A stretch of DNA of 64,000 nucleotides from Flavobacterium sharifuzzamanii (GCF_003254585.1 NZ_QJGZ01000038.1:372001-436000); one strand, 5' to 3'. Counted from the first letter of the stretch, positions 15,491-24,851 are shown. Notes: generated from the sequence alone by a model not told the origin. Translations and numbers: made by a program.

Positions 15491-17233
15491 ATGAAAGAAA
15501 TCGTACACAAAAAATTAAATCAATTACAGGCAACTTCAATTTGCGGAAATGATATTAGTTCTTCTTGCCTTTATGTTTCAGCTTTAACTATTTTGTATGC
15601 AGGGCAATATGCTTGGATCTCACTTCTGATTGTCGCTGTTGTATTATTTCTTTTTAGAAAAATTTATGCAGAAGTTGTCGGAGCAATTCCTTTAAATGGT
15701 GGTGCTTACAATGTTTTACTAAATACTTCAACAAAACGTTTGGCATCTGTTGCCGCAACATTAACCGTTTTGTCATACATGGCAACCGCCGTAATTTCGG
15801 CTTCAGAGGGAATGCATTATCTACATGGAATTTTTGAAGGACTTAATGTTACCATAGCGACAGTAGTTGTTCTTGTTTTATTTACAGGATTGGCTATTTT
15901 AGGAATCGGAGAATCTGCATTTGTTGCCGTTATTATTTTCATGACACATATTGGAACTTTGACTTTGTTGGTCCTGGCATCAGCTTGGTTTGTTTTGTCA
16001 CATGGTTTAGATACTTTTCATATCAATTGGCAGACACCAATTGCTTCGGGAAGCATTAAAACTGCCCTTTTTCTTGGGTTTTCTGCTGCAATGTTAGGAA
16101 TTTCAGGTTTCGAAAGTTCAGCCAACTTCGTTGAAGAACAGGAACAAGGTGTTTTTCCTAAAACACTTCGTAACATGTGGGGAATTGTAAGTTTCTTCAA
16201 TCCTGTAATTGCAATTTTATTAATTAGCGTAATTCCGTTAACAGAAGTTGGGGAGAATAAAGAATCACTTCTCGCGCATTTAGGAGATACCACAGGAGGA
16301 GCTTGGCTAGCTTGGCTTATTTCTATAGATGCAGTTATGGTACTTTGTGGAGCCGTTCTAACTTCATTTGTTGGTGTTTCCGGGCTTCTAAACAGAATGA
16401 CATTAGATAGAATTTTGCCAAATTATTTCCTAAAACAGAATAAAAGAGGCTCTCATTATCGAATCGTCATAAGTTTCTTGATTCTATGTTTATCAGTCCT
16501 TTTTGCTACAAATGGACATTTAGAATCTCTAGCAGGAGTTTATACTTTTTCTTTCTTGGCTGTTATGGCACTTTTCGGAATCGGAAACTTGCTTTTAAAA
16601 TACAAAAGAAGAAAACTTCCTAGACCAGAACGTGCCAGAGGTATTGCTGTCGTTACTGCCGTATTCTTTGTTATTGCAGCATTTTTAGGAAACATGTCCT
16701 TAAATATCAATTCGTTTTATACATTTTTGCAGTACATGATTCCTGCATTAATCTTTATCGGAATTATGCTGAATCGTGTTACTTTGATACGATTGTTAAT
16801 AGAAGCTCTAGAATATTTTTATCAGCCATTACGTAAAATGGTTATTCTCAGCAATCGTTACTTAGAAAGTTTAAGTTCAAAAATCAATTCTCAAGAGTTC
16901 GTTTTCTTTACAAAAGGAGACGACATTACAATTTTGAATAAAGTTTTGCAATATGTAGAAGACAACGAAACTACTAAGAAACTTAAAATTGTTCATGTAA
17001 AAAAAGACACTGTAGATAACGAAGCACTTAAAAAAGATTTAGAAGTTTTGGATCGTGCTTATGACAATCTAGACATTGAATTTATAGAAATTGAAGGCGT
17101 ATTTGGTCCAGAAATTATTGACGAACTTTCCGAAAAATGGAAAATTCCAAAGAACTTCATGTTTATTGGTTCTCCTGGAAATAAATTTTCATATCGAGTT
17201 GCCGATCTTGGCGGTGTACGATTGATTATGTAA
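15491..17233 (+). CDS. APC-family amino acid/polyamine permease with C-terminal soluble domain
   Basis: 580 residues. About twelve membrane segments lie between residues 20 and 430 (for example ISLLIVAVVLFLF, VTIATVVVLVLFTGLAILG and ALFGIGNLLL). The early segment with PLNGGAYNVLLNTS is typical of the APC fold. Residues 450-580 form a hydrophilic domain (FVFFTKGDDITILNKVLQYVE, KIVHVKKD) resembling a universal-stress-type regulatory domain. The substrate is unknown. It is monocistronic, followed by a hairpin repeat and a terminator-like stem. Confidence 0.87.
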   Translation: MKEIVHKKLNQLQATSICGNDISSSCLYVSALTILYAGQYAWISLLIVAVVLFLFRKIYAEVVGAIPLNGGAYNVLLNTSTKRLASVAATLTVLSYMATAVISASEGMHYLHGIFEGLNVTIATVVVLVLFTGLAILGIGESAFVAVIIFMTHIGTLTLLVLASAWFVLSHGLDTFHINWQTPIASGSIKTALFLGFSAAMLGISGFESSANFVEEQEQGVFPKTLRNMWGIVSFFNPVIAILLISVIPLTEVGENKESLLAHLGDTTGGAWLAWLISIDAVMVLCGAVLTSFVGVSGLLNRMTLDRILPNYFLKQNKRGSHYRIVISFLILCLSVLFATNGHLESLAGVYTFSFLAVMALFGIGNLLLKYKRRKLPRPERARGIAVVTAVFFVIAAFLGNMSLNINSFYTFLQYMIPALIFIGIMLNRVTLIRLLIEALEYFYQPLRKMVILSNRYLESLSSKINSQEFVFFTKGDDITILNKVLQYVEDNETTKKLKIVHVKKDTVDNEALKKDLEVLDRAYDNLDIEFIEIEGVFGPEIIDELSEKWKIPKNFMFIGSPGNKFSYRVADLGGVRLIM

Positions 17234-17274
17234 TTTTTTAAAAGCAGAAGAATTGGTGTTTTCAAGAAACCTTG

Positions 17275-17344
17275 TCCCGCTATCCGCTTCAATTCTTTTG
17301 TGGTGAACCCCACCACAAAAGGATTTCCACTTCTATCGGGGCTA
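17275..17344 (-). repeat. Hairpin repeat, copy A
   Basis: In reverse orientation it matches copies at 27287-27357 and 57468-57538. The core is a perfect 11-bp stem, CTTTTGTGGTG (17295-17305) with CACCACAAAAG (17311-17321), and a 5-nt loop. It is flanked by TAGCCCCGATAG and AGCGGATAGCGGGA when read on the minus strand. Confidence 0.85.
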
Positions 17345-17396
17345 AATTAGAAGTTTCATTTTCATAAGAACATAAAACCGAATACTATAAAAACAA

Positions 17397-17425
17397 ACCC
17401 GACAGGTTTTCAAAGCCTGTCGGGT
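17397..17425 (-). terminator. Stem-loop, probable terminator of the aminotransferase gene
   Basis: ACCCGACAGG (17397-17406) pairs with CCTGTCGGGT (17416-17425). On the minus strand it runs into TTTGTTTTTATAG. The same stem sequence recurs at 35807-35839 between two other convergent genes. Confidence 0.6.
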
Positions 17426-17585
17426 CTAATATGTTCAGTTTATCTTTGTCAAGATTTTAAGCTTTGAAAAAATCTTTAAAAGCTAGCTTTGCGATTTTGA
17501 TAGCAACCAGATGTTCAGCTCAAAAAAAACTTCAAAAACTCTGCGAAAATCCTTTGCGAACTCTGCGTTAAAAAACGACCAAAAG

Positions 17586-19073
17586 TTAAGACTTAAACCA
17601 GCTTTCTACCAATTCATCTTCAAAAGAATTCGCATCTTTATGAATAAACTCATTTCGATTCTTTTCATAAGAATAATCTAAAGCCCAAGTTTTATGATTT
17701 GCGGCCAATTCTTTTATACTATTACATACAAAAGCAATTTCTTCATCAGTTGTCGTTGGGTGAATTGACATTCTAATCCATCCCGGTTTTTTGATTAAGT
17801 CGCCAATTGTAATCTCATTAACCAATTTATTAGAAGTTTCCTGATCAACATGTAATAAATAATGACCATAAGTTCCTGCACAGCTGCATCCTCCTCTAGT
17901 CTGAATGCCAAAACGATCATTTAAGATTTTAACACCTAAATTAAAATGAAGATCATCAATAAAAAACGAAATTACGCCAAGACGTTCTTTATGCTGTCCA
18001 GCTAAAATTTTAATATTCGAAATCGGTTCCAATTCAGAGAAAACATAATCAACAATTTCATGCTCACGCTCCATAATGTTTTCAATCCCCATTTCCTCTT
18101 TTAGCTCAATTGCCAGTGCCGTCTTGATAACTTGAAGAAAACCTGGAGTTCCTCCATCTTCACGATCCTCGATATTATCAATATATTTATGTTCTCCCCA
18201 CGGATTTGTCCAGCTTACAGTTCCTCCACCTGGACAATCAGGAATCATATTTTTGTATAATTTCTTGTTGAAAATCAAAACTCCAGAAGTTCCAGGACCT
18301 CCTAAGAATTTATGAGGTGACATAAAAACAGCGTCCAAATAAGCTTCTGGATCTGCAGGATGCATGTCAATCTCAACATAAGGCCCAGAACAAGCAAAAT
18401 CAACAAAACAAACACCATTATATTGATGCATTAATTTTGCAGCTTCATGAAAAGGAGTTCTTAAACCCGTAACATTCGAACATGCAGTAATAGAAGCAAT
18501 TTTGATAGTTCTATCTTTATATTTTTCCAATAAAGTCTCAAGGTTTTCTAAATTAAAAAGACCTTTTTCACAAGATGGAATAATCTCAACATCTGCAATA
18601 GTTTCTAGCCAAGAAGTTTGATTAGAATGGTGCTCCATGTGCGAAATAAAAACAATAGGCTTTTTCTCGGCTGGAACAGTTGTAAAGCTCTTTAAGTTTT
18701 CAGGAATTTTCAATCCCAAAATACGCTGGAATTTATTGATAACTCCCGTCATTCCAGTGCCATCTGTAATTAAAACATCGTCATTATTAGCATTTGCATG
18801 ACGTTTAATAATATGTCTTGCATGATGGTATGCTTTTGTCATAGCTGTACCAGATACAGTAGTTTCAGTATGAGTATTGGCTACAAAAGGGCCAAATGCA
18901 TTTAGAAGTTTTTCTTCAATCGGACGATATAACCTTCCGCTGGCAGTCCAATCTGTGTAAATTATTGATTTTCTGCCATAAGGCGAAGTAAATTCTTGAT
19001 TTATACCGACAATATTCTTTCTAAATTCCTGAAAATAAGTTTCCAGTGTCATGGTACTATTTTTGCTATTCAT
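17586..19073 (-). CDS. Class V aminotransferase-fold PLP enzyme (cysteine-desulfurase-like)
   Basis: 495 residues. The PLP lysine is in SPHKFLGGPGTSG (about residue 255). Other fold-I landmarks are THTETTVSG, ITDGTGMTG and SHMEHHSNQTSW. A conserved cysteine-containing loop, RGGCSCAGTYGHYLL (about 395), sits where cysteine desulfurases carry the persulfide cysteine. At 495 residues it is longer than SufS (~405) and carries an extra C-terminal part. The substrate is uncertain: desulfurase, selenocysteine lyase or an epimerase-like enzyme. No Suf genes adjoin it. The start is MNSKNS; Met8 is possible. Confidence 0.82.
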   Translation of the reverse strand: MNSKNSTMTLETYFQEFRKNIVGINQEFTSPYGRKSIIYTDWTASGRLYRPIEEKLLNAFGPFVANTHTETTVSGTAMTKAYHHARHIIKRHANANNDDVLITDGTGMTGVINKFQRILGLKIPENLKSFTTVPAEKKPIVFISHMEHHSNQTSWLETIADVEIIPSCEKGLFNLENLETLLEKYKDRTIKIASITACSNVTGLRTPFHEAAKLMHQYNGVCFVDFACSGPYVEIDMHPADPEAYLDAVFMSPHKFLGGPGTSGVLIFNKKLYKNMIPDCPGGGTVSWTNPWGEHKYIDNIEDREDGGTPGFLQVIKTALAIELKEEMGIENIMEREHEIVDYVFSELEPISNIKILAGQHKERLGVISFFIDDLHFNLGVKILNDRFGIQTRGGCSCAGTYGHYLLHVDQETSNKLVNEITIGDLIKKPGWIRMSIHPTTTDEEIAFVCNSIKELAANHKTWALDYSYEKNRNEFIHKDANSFEDELVESWFKS

Positions 19074-19257
19074 TAGTTGTGCCTTGTGTTTGACTGCAAA
19101 TATATATAGTTTTTTTATAAAATTGCGAATTTATCAATAGCAAACTTCAAACACTACATTACCGTTTAGTATTTTTAGTTAAAAGAACTTTTTTTTAATA
19201 AATTATCATAATATCCTATCGAATTAATAGGCATTAAATTTAAAGAAAGTATTATTT

Positions 19258-19791
19258 ATGGGAAATTTATCTGTAGCTACCTTTGGTGGCGGATGTTTTT
19301 GGTGTATCGAAGCTGTAATTCAGCGTTTAAAAGGTATAGAATCAATAAAATCGGGTTATTCAGACGGATTTATAAAGAATCCTGCTTATCGTGAAGTTTG
19401 TACAGGGAGAACCGGACATGCAGAAGTAATTCAAGTGACTTTTAACCCTGACATAATTTCATATCATGACTTAATTTTCATATTCATGACAAGTCATGAT
19501 CCAACAACTTTAAATCGTCAAGGTGGCGATAGCGGAACTCAATATCGTTCTATAATTTTATATCACGATGACGTTCAAAAAGAAATTGTCGAAAAAGTTT
19601 TTGAAGAAGTGCAACCTGCTTATGCAGATCCAATTGTAACGCAATTAAAACCTTTTGAAGTTTTTTATGAAGCCGAAGATTATCATCAAAACTATTATAA
19701 TGAGAATCAAGAAGCTGGATATTGTCAAGTGGTAATTGATCCTAAAATTCAAAAACTTAAAAAGATGTATGCCGACATGCTAATTGGCTAA
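19258..19791 (+). CDS. msrA: Peptide-methionine (S)-S-oxide reductase
   Basis: Repairs oxidised methionine. 177 residues with the signature GGCFWCIEAV (Cys13 catalytic), GTGHAEV-like GRTGHAEVIQV, and HHDPTTLNRQ-like SHDPTTLNRQGGDSGTQYRS. EAEDYHQNYY and the later GYCQVVI supply a candidate resolving cysteine. There is no signal peptide, so it is cytoplasmic. It is divergent from the aminotransferase and is followed by a nested inverted repeat before selO. Confidence 0.95.
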   Translation: MGNLSVATFGGGCFWCIEAVIQRLKGIESIKSGYSDGFIKNPAYREVCTGRTGHAEVIQVTFNPDIISYHDLIFIFMTSHDPTTLNRQGGDSGTQYRSIILYHDDVQKEIVEKVFEEVQPAYADPIVTQLKPFEVFYEAEDYHQNYYNENQEAGYCQVVIDPKIQKLKKMYADMLIG

Positions 19792-19796
19792 TTTTA

Positions 19797-19955
19797 AGTT
19801 TACCACAGATTATGAGATTGAAAAGATTTTATTTATTCTCTATTTGCCACGAATTCTCACGAATGTTATTCTAACTAAACCTAAAATTAGTGGAAATTTG
19901 TGTAATTCGTGGCAAACAAAAAAATCCTTTTAATCTATATAATCTGTGGCAAAAG
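19797..19955. repeat. Nested inverted repeats between msrA and selO
   Basis: The outer arms TTTACCACAGATT (from 19797) and AATCTGTGGCAAA (ending about 19953) enclose inner arms TTTGCCACGAATT (from 19843) and AATTCGTGGCAAA (ending 19917). The outer arm belongs to the same TTTGCCACAGATT family as the inverted repeat after selO. Confidence 0.7.
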
Positions 19956-19967
19956 AAAATCAACAAA

Positions 19968-21536
19968 ATGAAAAATTTAAAAATAAATAATCGATTTACT
20001 GCCGAACTACCAGCAGATCCAGATTTGACAAATGAAATTCGTCAGGTTAAAAATACGCTGTTTTCATACGTAAATCCGACAAAACCCTCAAACCCAAAAT
20101 TAATTCACGCTTCTGAGGAAGTGGCTGAATTAGTTGGAATTTCTAAAGACGAAATTCAATCAGAAGAATTCTTGAATGTTTTTTCTGGAAAAGATATTCT
20201 TCCAGAAACAAAACCGTTTGCTATGTGCTATGCGGGACATCAATTCGGAAATTGGGCTGGACAATTGGGCGATGGTCGTGCAATCAATTTGACAGAGGTT
20301 GAAAACAATAATCAGTTTTATACATTACAGTTAAAAGGAGCAGGAAAAACTCCATATTCTAGAACTGCAGATGGTTTGGCTGTTTTGCGTTCTTCAATAA
20401 GAGAATATTTATGTGCAGAGGCGATGAATCATTTGGGTGTTCCCACTACTCGATCGCTTTCGTTTGCTCTCTCAGGAGATCAGGTTTTAAGGGATGTTTT
20501 GTACAACGGAAATCCAGCTTATGAAAAAGGCGCCATAGTTTGTCGTGTTGCTCCGTCGTTTATTCGTTTTGGAAGCTATGAAATGCTTACAGCGAGAAAT
20601 GAGTTAAAAAACTTGAAGCAATTTGTAGAATTTACAATTAAGCACTATTTTCCAGAAATTACTGGTGAGCCAAAAGAACAATATTTACAGTTCTTCCAAA
20701 AGGTTGCTGATACAACCCGTGAAATGATCTTGCATTGGCAACGTGTTGGATTTGTGCATGGTGTAATGAATACCGATAATATGTCTATTCATGGAATCAC
20801 GATTGATTATGGTCCGTATGGATGGCTAGAAAATTACGATCCAGATTGGACTCCAAATACAACAGACAGTCAAAACAGAAGATACCGTTTCGGAAATCAG
20901 CCTCAAGTAGCACAATGGAATTTGTTTCAATTGGCAAATGCACTTTATCCATTAATCAATGAAGCAGCGCCTTTAGAAAAAATATTAGACACGTTTATAA
21001 CTGATTTTGAAAGTAACTACAAAACAATGTTTTTAAGTAAATTAGGAATATTTACTTCAAGTGAAACTGACGATAAAATAATCAAAGGTTTAGAAGAAAT
21101 TTTGCAGTTATCAGAAACCGATATGACCATCTTTTTTAGAAATCTTAGTAAAATTAAAAAAGATGATTCTGTAGAACAAGCATTCGAAAAAATAGAATAT
21201 GCATTTTATATTCCAGAAGAAATAAGAGAAAATATTCTAGATGCTTGGCAAAAGTGGTTTACTGTTTATTTGAAAAGATTAAACGCTGAAGAACTTTCGG
21301 ACAATGAGCGTTCAGAAAAAATGAATGAAATTAATCCGAAGTATGTACTGCGAAATTATATGGCACAATTGGCTATTGATGCCGCAGATAAAGAGGATTA
21401 TTCTTTGGTTGATGAATTGTTTCAGCTTCTGAAAAATCCGTATGACGAGCAACCAGAATCTGAAAAATGGTTTGCAAAACGTCCAGATTGGGCAAGAACG
21501 AAAGTTGGCTGTTCAATGCTTTCTTGTAGTTCTTAA
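19968..21536 (+). CDS. selO: SelO/YdiU protein adenylyltransferase (pseudokinase fold)
   Basis: 522 residues. SelO transfers AMP from ATP to Ser, Thr or Tyr of proteins in redox stress. Recognisable blocks are CYAGHQFGNWAGQLGDGRA, LKGAGKTPYSRTADG (nucleotide lysine region), GVMNTDNMSIHGITIDYGPYG (catalytic loop with Asp) and the C-terminal ending CSMLSCSS. The frame is open from 19890, but that extension runs through repeat sequence. The ATG at 19968 starts MKNLKINNRFTAELP, which fits family alignments. It is convergent with ypdA. Confidence 0.92.
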   Translation: MKNLKINNRFTAELPADPDLTNEIRQVKNTLFSYVNPTKPSNPKLIHASEEVAELVGISKDEIQSEEFLNVFSGKDILPETKPFAMCYAGHQFGNWAGQLGDGRAINLTEVENNNQFYTLQLKGAGKTPYSRTADGLAVLRSSIREYLCAEAMNHLGVPTTRSLSFALSGDQVLRDVLYNGNPAYEKGAIVCRVAPSFIRFGSYEMLTARNELKNLKQFVEFTIKHYFPEITGEPKEQYLQFFQKVADTTREMILHWQRVGFVHGVMNTDNMSIHGITIDYGPYGWLENYDPDWTPNTTDSQNRRYRFGNQPQVAQWNLFQLANALYPLINEAAPLEKILDTFITDFESNYKTMFLSKLGIFTSSETDDKIIKGLEEILQLSETDMTIFFRNLSKIKKDDSVEQAFEKIEYAFYIPEEIRENILDAWQKWFTVYLKRLNAEELSDNERSEKMNEINPKYVLRNYMAQLAIDAADKEDYSLVDELFQLLKNPYDEQPESEKWFAKRPDWARTKVGCSMLSCSS

Positions 21537-21540
21537 TTTT

Positions 21541-21602
21541 TTTGCCACAGATTAAAAAGATTTCAATGATTAATCCTTTTGAATCCTTTAATCTGTGGCA
21601 AA
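21541..21602. repeat. Inverted repeat between convergent selO and ypdA
   Basis: TTTGCCACAGATTAAA (21541-21556) and TTTAATCTGTGGCAAA (21587-21602) are perfect 16-bp inverted arms, followed by a T-run. It may act as a bidirectional terminator and belongs to the same repeat family as 19797-19955. Confidence 0.75.
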
Positions 21603-21608
21603 CTTTTT

Positions 21609-22577
21609 TTATTTAGCGCTAATATAATCCATAATTAGATTAGCGTGAATTCTTGAATTTTCAATAAACCATTTATGAGTCTGCATTCCGCCACAAACTA
21701 CTCCGGCAAGAAATAAACCTTCTACATTAGTTTCCATCGTTTCTGGATTGTAAACAGGGATTTTCAGTTCGTCATTAGAAAGCTGGATTCCCATTTTTTC
21801 CAGAAAATTCAAATCGGGTTTATAGCCAGTCAATGCCAAAACAAAATCATTTTCAATTGTAATTTTACCATTTGGAGTTAGAATCTCTACTTCATCTTCC
21901 TTAATTTCGGTAATATTTGATTCAAAGTAAGCTTTAATACTTCCTTCAGCAATACGATTTTCAATATCTGGTTTAACCCAATATTTTACACGATTATTAA
22001 TTTCGTTTTTACGAATTACCATAGTCACCTCTGCTCCTTTTCTCCAGCACTCCAGCGCGGCATCTACAGAAGAATTATTAGCACCTACAACCAAAACCTT
22101 TCTAAAAGCGTATTCGTGTGCTTCTTTATAATAATGACGGACTTTTGGAAGGTTTTCGCCTGAAACATTCATTTCAATTGGAATATCATAGAAACCAGTT
22201 GCGATTATAACATTCTTCGATTCGTAGTTTTGTTTATTAGTTGCAATTTTAAAAATGCCTTGGTTTTTCTGTACATCAAGTACTTTCTCGAATAAATTAA
22301 TATTAAATTTGAAATAGCGGTGAATATTTCGATAATATTCCAAAGCTTCCTGACGTCCTGGTTTTGGTGCTAAGCAGTTAAACGGAATCTCACCTATTTC
22401 TAATCTTTCTGCGGTAGAGAAAAAAGTCATATAAAGCGGATAATTAAAAATACTATTAACGATCGCTCCCTTTTCTATAATTACATATTTTAATTTTTTC
22501 TTTTCGGCTTCTATTGCACACGCAAGTCCAATTGGTCCTCCACCGACAATAATAAGGTCATATATTGATTCTGTCAT
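21609..22577 (-). CDS. ypdA: YpdA-type bacillithiol disulfide reductase
   Basis: A flavin- and NADPH-dependent reductase thought to reduce oxidised bacillithiol. The 322 residues contain an FAD-binding GGGPIGLACAIEAE (12-25), an NAD(P)-binding VVGANNSSVDAALEC (about 166-180) and the ATG-like LALTGYKPD motif before the C-terminus. It has no redox CxxC as found in thioredoxin reductase, which fits YpdA. It starts 1 nt after the CYTH gene stop, so the two are co-transcribed. Flavobacteria make bacillithiol, so the role is plausible; the bsh genes are not in this window. Confidence 0.87.
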   Translation of the reverse strand: MTESIYDLIIVGGGPIGLACAIEAEKKKLKYVIIEKGAIVNSIFNYPLYMTFFSTAERLEIGEIPFNCLAPKPGRQEALEYYRNIHRYFKFNINLFEKVLDVQKNQGIFKIATNKQNYESKNVIIATGFYDIPIEMNVSGENLPKVRHYYKEAHEYAFRKVLVVGANNSSVDAALECWRKGAEVTMVIRKNEINNRVKYWVKPDIENRIAEGSIKAYFESNITEIKEDEVEILTPNGKITIENDFVLALTGYKPDLNFLEKMGIQLSNDELKIPVYNPETMETNVEGLFLAGVVCGGMQTHKWFIENSRIHANLIMDYISAK

Positions 22578-22578
22578 T

Positions 22579-23052
22579 TTATTTTTGCCAGTCTTTATAA
22601 GGATTCTTGCTTAAATAAGCATTATAATATCTTTCATCGTTTGTTACTTCTTCTCCGAGCCATTCTGGTTTTTCAAAAACTTCATCTTCCGAATTTAACT
22701 CGATTTCAGCCATTACTAAGCCTTCATTTTCGCCATAAAATTCATCAACTTCATAAATATGCTCACCAAATTGTATTTCATAACGAGTTTTTTCAATTTT
22801 CCCTTTTTCGCATAGTTTTAGTAATTCCTGAGCTTCTTCAAGCGGAATTTCATTTTCCCATTCAAAGCGAGACATACCGCCACTATGGCTTATCCCTTTT
22901 ATAGTTATAAAGCCTTTATGCCCTTTAATCCTTACCCTTACAGTACGTTCAGGAGCAGAACTCAAATAGCCTTGAGCAATTTTATTCTGGGTAAAAGCTT
23001 GATTCTTGTATGCGTCAGATTTTACAAGAAACTTTCTTTCTATTTCAACCAT
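22579..23052 (-). CDS. CYTH-domain protein (triphosphate tunnel enzyme)
   Basis: 157 residues. The N-terminal ExExK signature is MVEIERKFLV (residues 3-7), followed by YEIQFGEHIYEVDEFYGENEGLVMAEIELNSEDE, the acidic strands of the triphosphate tunnel. Members hydrolyse inorganic triphosphate or thiamine triphosphate. The specific substrate cannot be read. It is the first gene of a two-gene unit with ypdA. Confidence 0.9.
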   Translation of the reverse strand: MVEIERKFLVKSDAYKNQAFTQNKIAQGYLSSAPERTVRVRIKGHKGFITIKGISHSGGMSRFEWENEIPLEEAQELLKLCEKGKIEKTRYEIQFGEHIYEVDEFYGENEGLVMAEIELNSEDEVFEKPEWLGEEVTNDERYYNAYLSKNPYKDWQK

Positions 23053-23235
23053 CTTAATTCTAGATTATTTTTTATGCAAGTTACTCATTTTAACTAAGCC
23101 TTGTAGTTTATAAAAAATGAAAATTAAGTTAATTTCTTTTATTTCATCACAAATTAGAAACATCAAAACAACTGATAATTAACACGTTAATATGATTATT
23201 TTGATTAAATTTGATAGAATCTTAATCCGTCACCT

Positions 23236-24159
23236 ATGTCTAAAAAAGCACTTTACTTGTTAGGCATTGCAATAACTATAATTTTGGGTGCTTTTTTTTA
23301 CTCAAAATTTTGTTGCAACTGCTGTGAAAAAACTACAACGGATACTACTCTCAAGACAGCCTCTTCTTCTATGGTAGAGACTGGTTTTGTTCCGTTTGTC
23401 TTAAATGGTCCTGGAATTAATTATCGTACAAACGATAATCTCAAATTTCTTAAAAACAGCGCAAAATTAATTATGCCTATTGAAGATTCTGTAACGACTG
23501 GTATCGAAAACTTAAAGATGCTCTTAGAAACAAATCCAAAACAGAAAATTACAATTACAGGTTATGCACTATCTGATGAAACAAACAATACAACTTTTGA
23601 TAATTTGGGTCTAGCAAGGGCAAATGATATTAAAAACTTTTTTGCATCAAAGGGAATACTAGAAAATCAGCTTAATACAAAAGGTGTAATTTTAGATAAA
23701 TGGAAAATGAATGCTGATACTCTTCTTGGACCTGCTGACTATAAATTTGAGGCAATTGACTCTACTTCTACAGCAAATTCAACAGCAAATGATGAATGGA
23801 GCATTTTGAAATCTAAAATAAATGCAGATCCATTAATTCTCCATTTCAATACAAATAAATCTAGCGAGAAATTAAGTGTTACCGAAAAACAAAAAGTTAC
23901 TGATATTGCTAAATATGCAGAGAATGTAAAAGATGCTGTGATTGTGGTAATCGGACATTCTGACAATGTTGGAAATCGTGACTCAAACATTGTTTTAGCA
24001 CAAAAAAGAGCCGATTTTTCAAAGGATTATCTTTCTAAAAACGGAATTGATAATACAAGAATTGAAACGCAATCTAAAGGACCTGACGAACCTATTGGCG
24101 ATAACAATACGGCGGAAGGAAAGGCTGCAAATAGAAGAACTGTAATTACCATTAAATAA
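23236..24159 (+). CDS. OmpA-family protein with two OmpA-like domains and a cysteine cluster
   Basis: 307 residues. A single N-terminal membrane segment (6-24) is followed directly by FCCNCCEK, a run of four cysteines. Two regions resemble OmpA peptidoglycan-binding domains. The first (about 75-150: GIENLKMLLETNPKQKITITGY, then NLGLARANDIKNFF) lacks the usual Asp/Arg pair. The second (about 200-307) is canonical, with VVIGHSDNVGN, LAQKRADFSKDYL and NRRTVITIK. It is probably anchored to the inner membrane and binds peptidoglycan. It is followed 16 nt later by the HhH protein. Confidence 0.85.
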   Translation: MSKKALYLLGIAITIILGAFFYSKFCCNCCEKTTTDTTLKTASSSMVETGFVPFVLNGPGINYRTNDNLKFLKNSAKLIMPIEDSVTTGIENLKMLLETNPKQKITITGYALSDETNNTTFDNLGLARANDIKNFFASKGILENQLNTKGVILDKWKMNADTLLGPADYKFEAIDSTSTANSTANDEWSILKSKINADPLILHFNTNKSSEKLSVTEKQKVTDIAKYAENVKDAVIVVIGHSDNVGNRDSNIVLAQKRADFSKDYLSKNGIDNTRIETQSKGPDEPIGDNNTAEGKAANRRTVITIK

Positions 24160-24175
24160 TTAAAAATATACGATC

Positions 24176-24721
24176 ATGAATATACCTTGTGTCTTAATAC
24201 CTATTCTAGTGGGTTTAATCTGTGGAATCTTAGGTTATTTACTAGGAAAAATGAATTCAAAAAATGACGATTCACTTTCTGCTTCACTTCAAGCTGATTT
24301 AGATGCGTGTAAAGCCAATACAAAAAATTTGAATGCAAGAATCACGACTCTAGAAGCTGATCTAGCGGCAAAAGCAAAATCTTCAGTCCAATCATTTGCG
24401 GCTACTGCTCCAGTAACAATTCCTTTTGATGCTGCTTTGGCAGCCAATGTGCTAGGAAAAAAAATAAAAGAAAATGATCTGAAAATTGTAGAAGGAATAG
24501 GCCCAAAAATAGAAGCTTTATTTAACGCCGCAGGAATCAATACGTGGTACGATCTTTCACAAGCTTCTACAGAAAAACTACAGTCAATTTTAGATGCAGG
24601 AGGAGAAAACTATGCGATGCACAATCCAAGTACTTGGGCTAGACAAGCGTTAATGGCTTATCAAGGAAAATGGAAAGAGTTAAAAGATTGGCAAGACAGT
24701 CTTTTGGGCGGAAAAGAGTAA
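24176..24721 (+). CDS. Membrane protein with helix-hairpin-helix domain (COG3743-like)
   Basis: 181 residues. An N-terminal membrane segment (about 5-25, VLIPILVGLICGILGYLLG) is followed by a predicted coiled coil (30-70, SLQADLDACKANTKNLNARITTLEADLAAK). A C-terminal domain (100-175) carries the helix-hairpin-helix LKIVEGIGPKIEALFNAAGI. The HhH part resembles small DNA-binding domains, yet the protein is membrane-anchored. It is paired with the OmpA protein (16-nt gap), so an envelope role seems likelier than DNA processing. Confidence 0.8.
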   Translation: MNIPCVLIPILVGLICGILGYLLGKMNSKNDDSLSASLQADLDACKANTKNLNARITTLEADLAAKAKSSVQSFAATAPVTIPFDAALAANVLGKKIKENDLKIVEGIGPKIEALFNAAGINTWYDLSQASTEKLQSILDAGGENYAMHNPSTWARQALMAYQGKWKELKDWQDSLLGGKE

Positions 24722-24790
24722 AAGAAGGTTCAAAGGTGCATAGTTGCAAAGGAACAAAAGTTTTTCAATCTCTGTTTAGATGAACTCACA

Positions 24791-24828
24791 AAAAAGACGT
24801 AAAGTTCTTATACTTTACGCCTTTTTTT
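24791..24828 (+). terminator. Terminator after the OmpA/HhH pair
   Basis: CGTAAAGT (24798-24805) pairs with ACTTTACG (24812-24819), followed by a run of seven T. It lies between convergent genes. Confidence 0.8.
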
Positions 24829-24851
24829 ATTTTATCAGTTTAAATGTTTTC

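Larger units (their letters stand above)
17234..17585. other. Permease-aminotransferase spacer containing repeats
   Basis: A 352-bp gap between convergent genes. It contains copy A of the ~70-bp hairpin repeat (17275-17344), a CCCGACAGG stem-loop (17397-17425) and A/T-rich sequence with partial repeats of CTGCGAAAATCC / CTCTGCGTTAAA type. No ORF is supported. Confidence 0.7.

Noticed and set aside
19797..19955. CRISPR-like repeat array
   Set aside because: The repeats are inverted, few and not regularly spaced; no cas genes are present.
19890..19967. Longer N-terminus for selO
   Set aside because: These 26 codons lie in the nested inverted repeat; the SelO domain starts at MKNLKINNR.
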